From assembly GCA_001769505.1 (NCBI GenBank), contig MEOF01000060.1:1-56003 (forward strand): a stretch of 56,003 nt of DNA, given 5' to 3'. A model generated the notes under the pieces. The model saw nothing but the letters and a program-made list of their open reading frames with translations. It did no database searches and was not told the origin of the DNA. Source of the DNA: Bacteroidetes bacterium GWF2_33_38. GTDB lineage: Bacteria > Bacteroidota > Bacteroidia > Bacteroidales > GWF2-33-38. Both the position numbers and the translations under genes were made by a program. Below, in pieces: positions 54,901 to 56,003 of the stretch. Within the stretch, counting starts at the first letter, position 1, and each line of letters starts with the position of its first letter.

Positions 54901-56003
54901 TTCTCCGGCACATAAAGTATCGGCTCCAGATATACTGCCAACTGCGTCAGGGACATCAGATGTAACGGTAACCGAATATGCTGAAGAAAGACTTCCAAGT
55001 CCGCATGCATTTTGACCTCTAACTTTCACTTGACCAGAAGTTGCATTAGAAGCAAAATCCATTGTAATTGAATTTGTATTTCCATTTATTGTCTCTCCCA
55101 AACCCGAGTATGACCAAACATAATCCACCGCATTTGGAATCGCAGTTACTGAATAAGAAACTCCTGTTTGACCAGCACAAATTTTCGATGTTCCGGAAAT
55201 AATCCCTGCACTTGATGGAAGTGGATTTACAGTAATGGGAAATGCGATTGATTCGTTCCCAAATCCACAAGTATTTTTTCCTTTTACAATAAGATTTCCA
55301 GAAGTAGCATTGTTGGCAAAACTTATTGTTATATTATTGCCTGTTCCACTAATCGTTGCTCCTATGCCAGAATATGTCCATGTGTAACTTGTTGCACCAC
55401 TTACAGCTCCAACACTATAACCTACTCCGCTCTCGTCTTGACATACTGTTGATATTCCAGAAATTAATCCTGCATCTGCAGGAATAGAATTTACACTAAC
55501 ACCGAAATTTGCAGAAGACACTCCGTCGCCGCAAGAATTTGTTCCATAAACTGTTAAGTTCCCCGAAGTAGCATTGCTCGCAAAATCTATTGCTACACTA
55601 TTGCTTGTGCCATTAATCGTTGCTCCTGTACCTGAATATGTCCAAACGTAACTTGTGGCTCCGGTTATTGCAGACAACGAATACGAAACAGATGATTGTC
55701 CTTCACAAACCAAAGTAGAACCTAATATTAATCCTGCATTTGAAGGAATTCCATTCACATTAATACCATAGTTGGCTGATACGGTTCCGTCGCCACAAGA
55801 ATTTGTGCCTTGAACTGTTAAATTTCCGCTTGTCGCATTTGAAGCAAAATCTATGGTGATGCTATTGCTCGTTCCGTTGATTGTTGCTCCTGTGCCCGAA
55901 TAACTCCACGTGTAACTTGTTGCTCCACTAATTGCTCCGACTGAATAAGCTATTCCGCTCTCTCCTTGACAGACTGATGATGTCCCACTGATTATTCCTG
56001 ATG
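48934..56003 (-). CDS. Giant T9SS-secreted mosaic protein with PKD-like, Ig-like and SprB-like repeats (5' partial)
   Basis: The frame is open to the right edge; the GTG at 55758 is a valine within a repeat, not a start. In protein order: 88-residue PKD-like repeats (GATSYTWTYSGTGATI, FASNATSGNLTV) down to about 54,440; six Ig-like domains (YQWYKDG, GYYCEVTNICG) to about 52,930; eight SprB-like repeats to about 51,120; two short linkers; five more Ig-like domains to about 49,430; one SprB-like unit; and a type A T9SS sorting domain (IYPNPVSDGYINF, FPTGVYFLRLV, FKIVVDN) in the last ~80 residues. It should be exported and anchored or released at the cell surface, where such modules usually bind glycans or other surfaces. 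At least 2,350 residues are visible. Confidence 0.92.
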   Translation of the reverse strand, partial: SGIISGTSSVCQGESGIAYSVGAISGATSYTWSYSGTGATINGTSNSITIDFASNATSGNLTVQGTNSCGDGTVSANYGINVNGIPSNAGLILGSTLVCEGQSSVSYSLSAITGATSYVWTYSGTGATINGTSNSVAIDFASNATSGNLTVYGTNSCGDGVSSANFGVSVNSIPADAGLISGISTVCQDESGVGYSVGAVSGATSYTWTYSGIGATISGTGNNITISFANNATSGNLIVKGKNTCGFGNESIAFPITVNPLPSSAGIISGTSKICAGQTGVSYSVTAIPNAVDYVWSYSGLGETINGNTNSITMDFASNATSGQVKVRGQNACGLGSLSSAYSVTVTSDVPDAVGSISGADTLCAGESSLYTVGIVPRAETYHWSYSGIGGTFSTSSINSALVLTDDATSGTISVYCTNVCGVGVASPDFEVVVNPLPDNANGISGESIVCAGQTSVEYSVPTAANVDTYYWIYSGNGVTINGNTENITLDFASNATTGTLIVQSQNNCGVGVFSSPISITVSPSVPIITINPSNLLKCIGNTATFNVVASGIDKHYQWYKDGNSILGATSATYSFTIGSINDEGGYYCEVTNICGTVSSGTAILDINSPEIVVQPISQTRCPGDTVSFSVSALGTALSYQWYKNGVLMSGKTQPNLSLNSLTSGDSGDYTCKVSTSCGNIISDVAELKVNQLGIQTHPESEITCANDNVTFSVLATGYNITYQWKKDGSEILGETSNEITLFSVSEDDEGIYTCEIQNECSLITSNEATLTLNTPEIITQPLTLVKCPGTSAQFKVIAEGSGLAYQWYKNEVQIVNATNSTYNIGAVSDLYTGQYFCIVSNLCGIVYSDTVSLINNFPVITIDPISQSACLGDNLSFVVGATAETALSYQWLKDGIDIAGQSNDVLEFSSVLDGDEGEYVCEVSNSCGVVSSIEVQLSINNIVFNSQPLSQNVCDGDNVLLNVDVSGSGLSYQWQYNGLPLSGENTNTLSLSSVDITNTGIYSCEMSNICGIENSNNAVINISNPIISLMSGLTSCQGFISCSASGGVSPYEYSWSHGEATATILNVDIGNYYITVTDSYGCSINDSIEILNHPTVVIQSTSTNATCYGICDGTASIIASGGLSPYTFLWSENAGSSISDNVNNLCAGEYFVTVNDGNLCPSVSQVTISEPEEFSLNTIISNSDCSLSNGSIIINTIGGTLPYSYNWSSGYSNNPIFGISGGSYIVTISDVNGCDTVLTYFVNTNDQPILSFNSVNTSCNGICDGNASLFVTGGTSPYNYLWSTLDISTNISDLCSDWYSVTVTDAVGCEVVDSVFVNQPDSISISFNVVDVLCSGENNGSVQAEISGGTSPYSYLWSNEILSDYNDGLTAGLYYITVQDNSGCSKIDSVQLGTPNEISVNIISTSTDCGNSNGILEAIVSGGVFPYNYEWSNGVYVNPNIALNAGVYGLTVTDANNCSYTIEDTVFTNNAPTANITITNNLCYAECSGIAEINITGGTSPYDIIWSNDAVSTSVSDLCSGIYYVTISDFLGCTFVDSLEITQPDSINFDFNVTDASCYSFDDGAIDFTLFGGASPYDILWSNDSTIEDLENISAGTYFVTVTDNNSCLKTDSIRVYEPINIAPFVIGSDTVCDSETTLSLSTAYISYQWMLNGVDIFGANNSTVITDSSGIYSVKVSDGYCNGESNSHVLTVINVETPTILANDFVCSGASIILSVNDIYDSYIWKVNGIIIGGADSDSIVVSSAGNYTVEAFISNCSKSSVIKTISLINTPVITSQPIGLQKCPGQSANFTVLASGTGISYQWYMNDVIIDGATSNLLSKTNILALDSGYYFCRISNICDTIYSDTVNLSINVVTILSQPQSVVACQGDTINFALDAIGDDITYKWIKNNDYMTGQTQNAITLYNISSSDIADYKCQITSSCGSVFSSLATLALNNLYIITNPVNKTGCEGDSVGFSVSASGVGLNYQWTFNDSNIIGANSNKYSIPYIINTLSGSYFCIVENMCGIDTSNAAFLTVYTTNIINQPISQLKCIGNSVQFKTTATGPSLTYQWFKNGVDIPNELSNVLALNSISQNDLGYYFCQIGNSCGDTVMTDSASLSLNNLAILTNPVSTEKCMGDSVYFAIAAEGENITYQWKKTGSNLTLSVDDTLKISQISTSSEAGYYCKLTTTCGSLFSTEAFLDVHNLNYVFNTVRDTDSLCVGTIHIMPVDITEQYSYQWNNLTLDTSDYITNLCSQFYTVTITDSLGCVAIDSIYIGNYLTSILSVNNNFNVHIYPNPVSDGYINFGVENNFEPIQIVISDIVGKQLINQRFENYLSDKKIDLKNFPTGVYFLRLVIGEKYDNVFKIVVDN
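54960..56003 (-). repeat. 264-bp tandem repeats encoding PKD-like modules
   Basis: Units recur with an exact 264-base (88-codon) period: the TTGCTCCT-type anchor is found at 55,357, 55,621 and 55,885, and a diverged copy at 55,093. Adjacent units are closely similar at DNA level, more so towards the right edge, and continue out of the window. Confidence 0.8.

Noticed and set aside
48934-56003. GTG at 55758 as the start of the second giant gene
   Set aside because: The same repeat continues upstream in frame to the window edge, and this GTG is a conserved valine position within the unit.

Overview
The window looks like chromosomal DNA of a low-GC, non-model member of the Bacteroidota. The grounds are type IX secretion (T9SS) C-terminal sorting domains, a PorP/SprF protein, SprB-type repeats, a RemB/Wzi-like outer-membrane protein, a head-GIN (DUF2807) lipoprotein, and TAnnTTTG promoter boxes in place of sigma70-type sites. 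I see no rRNA, tRNA or CRISPR array.

Layout. (1) 1-15.4 kb: the 3' part of a giant plus-strand surface-protein gene (more than 4,780 codons visible, start beyond the left edge) with a type B T9SS sorting domain, followed by its likely partner, a PorP/SprF-family protein. (2) 15.4-18.0 kb, minus strand: an Xaa-Pro aminopeptidase, an alpha/beta hydrolase and a small secreted YESQAD-repeat protein, probably of the 7(1)-knotted 'septoil knot' family. (3) 18.1-25.2 kb: a methyltransferase; a BRO-N/Fic cassette bracketed by direct repeats and lying next to the relic 3' end of a duplicated gene; a RemB/Wzi-like protein plus a WecA/TagO-type glycan initiator; and elongation factor G. (4) 25.3-30.4 kb: an accessory stretch with a small secreted protein, a decayed gene and a two-gene restriction-modification system. 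(5) 30.4-39.1 kb: housekeeping genes (a second M24 peptidase, DUF454, gpsA, lysS, lipB, recJ, an OmpR-type regulator, fructose-6-phosphate aldolase). (6) 39.4-43.5 kb: a sufC-sufD-sufS iron-sulfur operon with a REP-associated Y1 transposase (RAYT) gene between sufD and sufS, and no sufB beside it. (7) 43.7-48.8 kb: a toxin-antitoxin pair between REP-like repeats, a head-GIN lipoprotein, uvrB and a MATE transporter. (8) 48.9-56.0 kb, minus strand: a second giant surface protein (start beyond the right edge) built from PKD-like, Ig-like and SprB-like modules, with a type A T9SS sorting domain.

How it fits together. The two edge genes are very large repetitive secreted proteins that should be exported by the same T9SS but carry different sorting signals. 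The centre is ordinary metabolism and information processing, interrupted by small accessory modules (Fic, restriction-modification, toxin-antitoxin, RAYT). Several of these sit beside direct or inverted repeats. The most interesting signals are the probable knotted protein, the Fic cassette with its repeat scars, and the RAYT gene, which carries a near-perfect palindrome inside its own reading frame and lies near REP-like elements.
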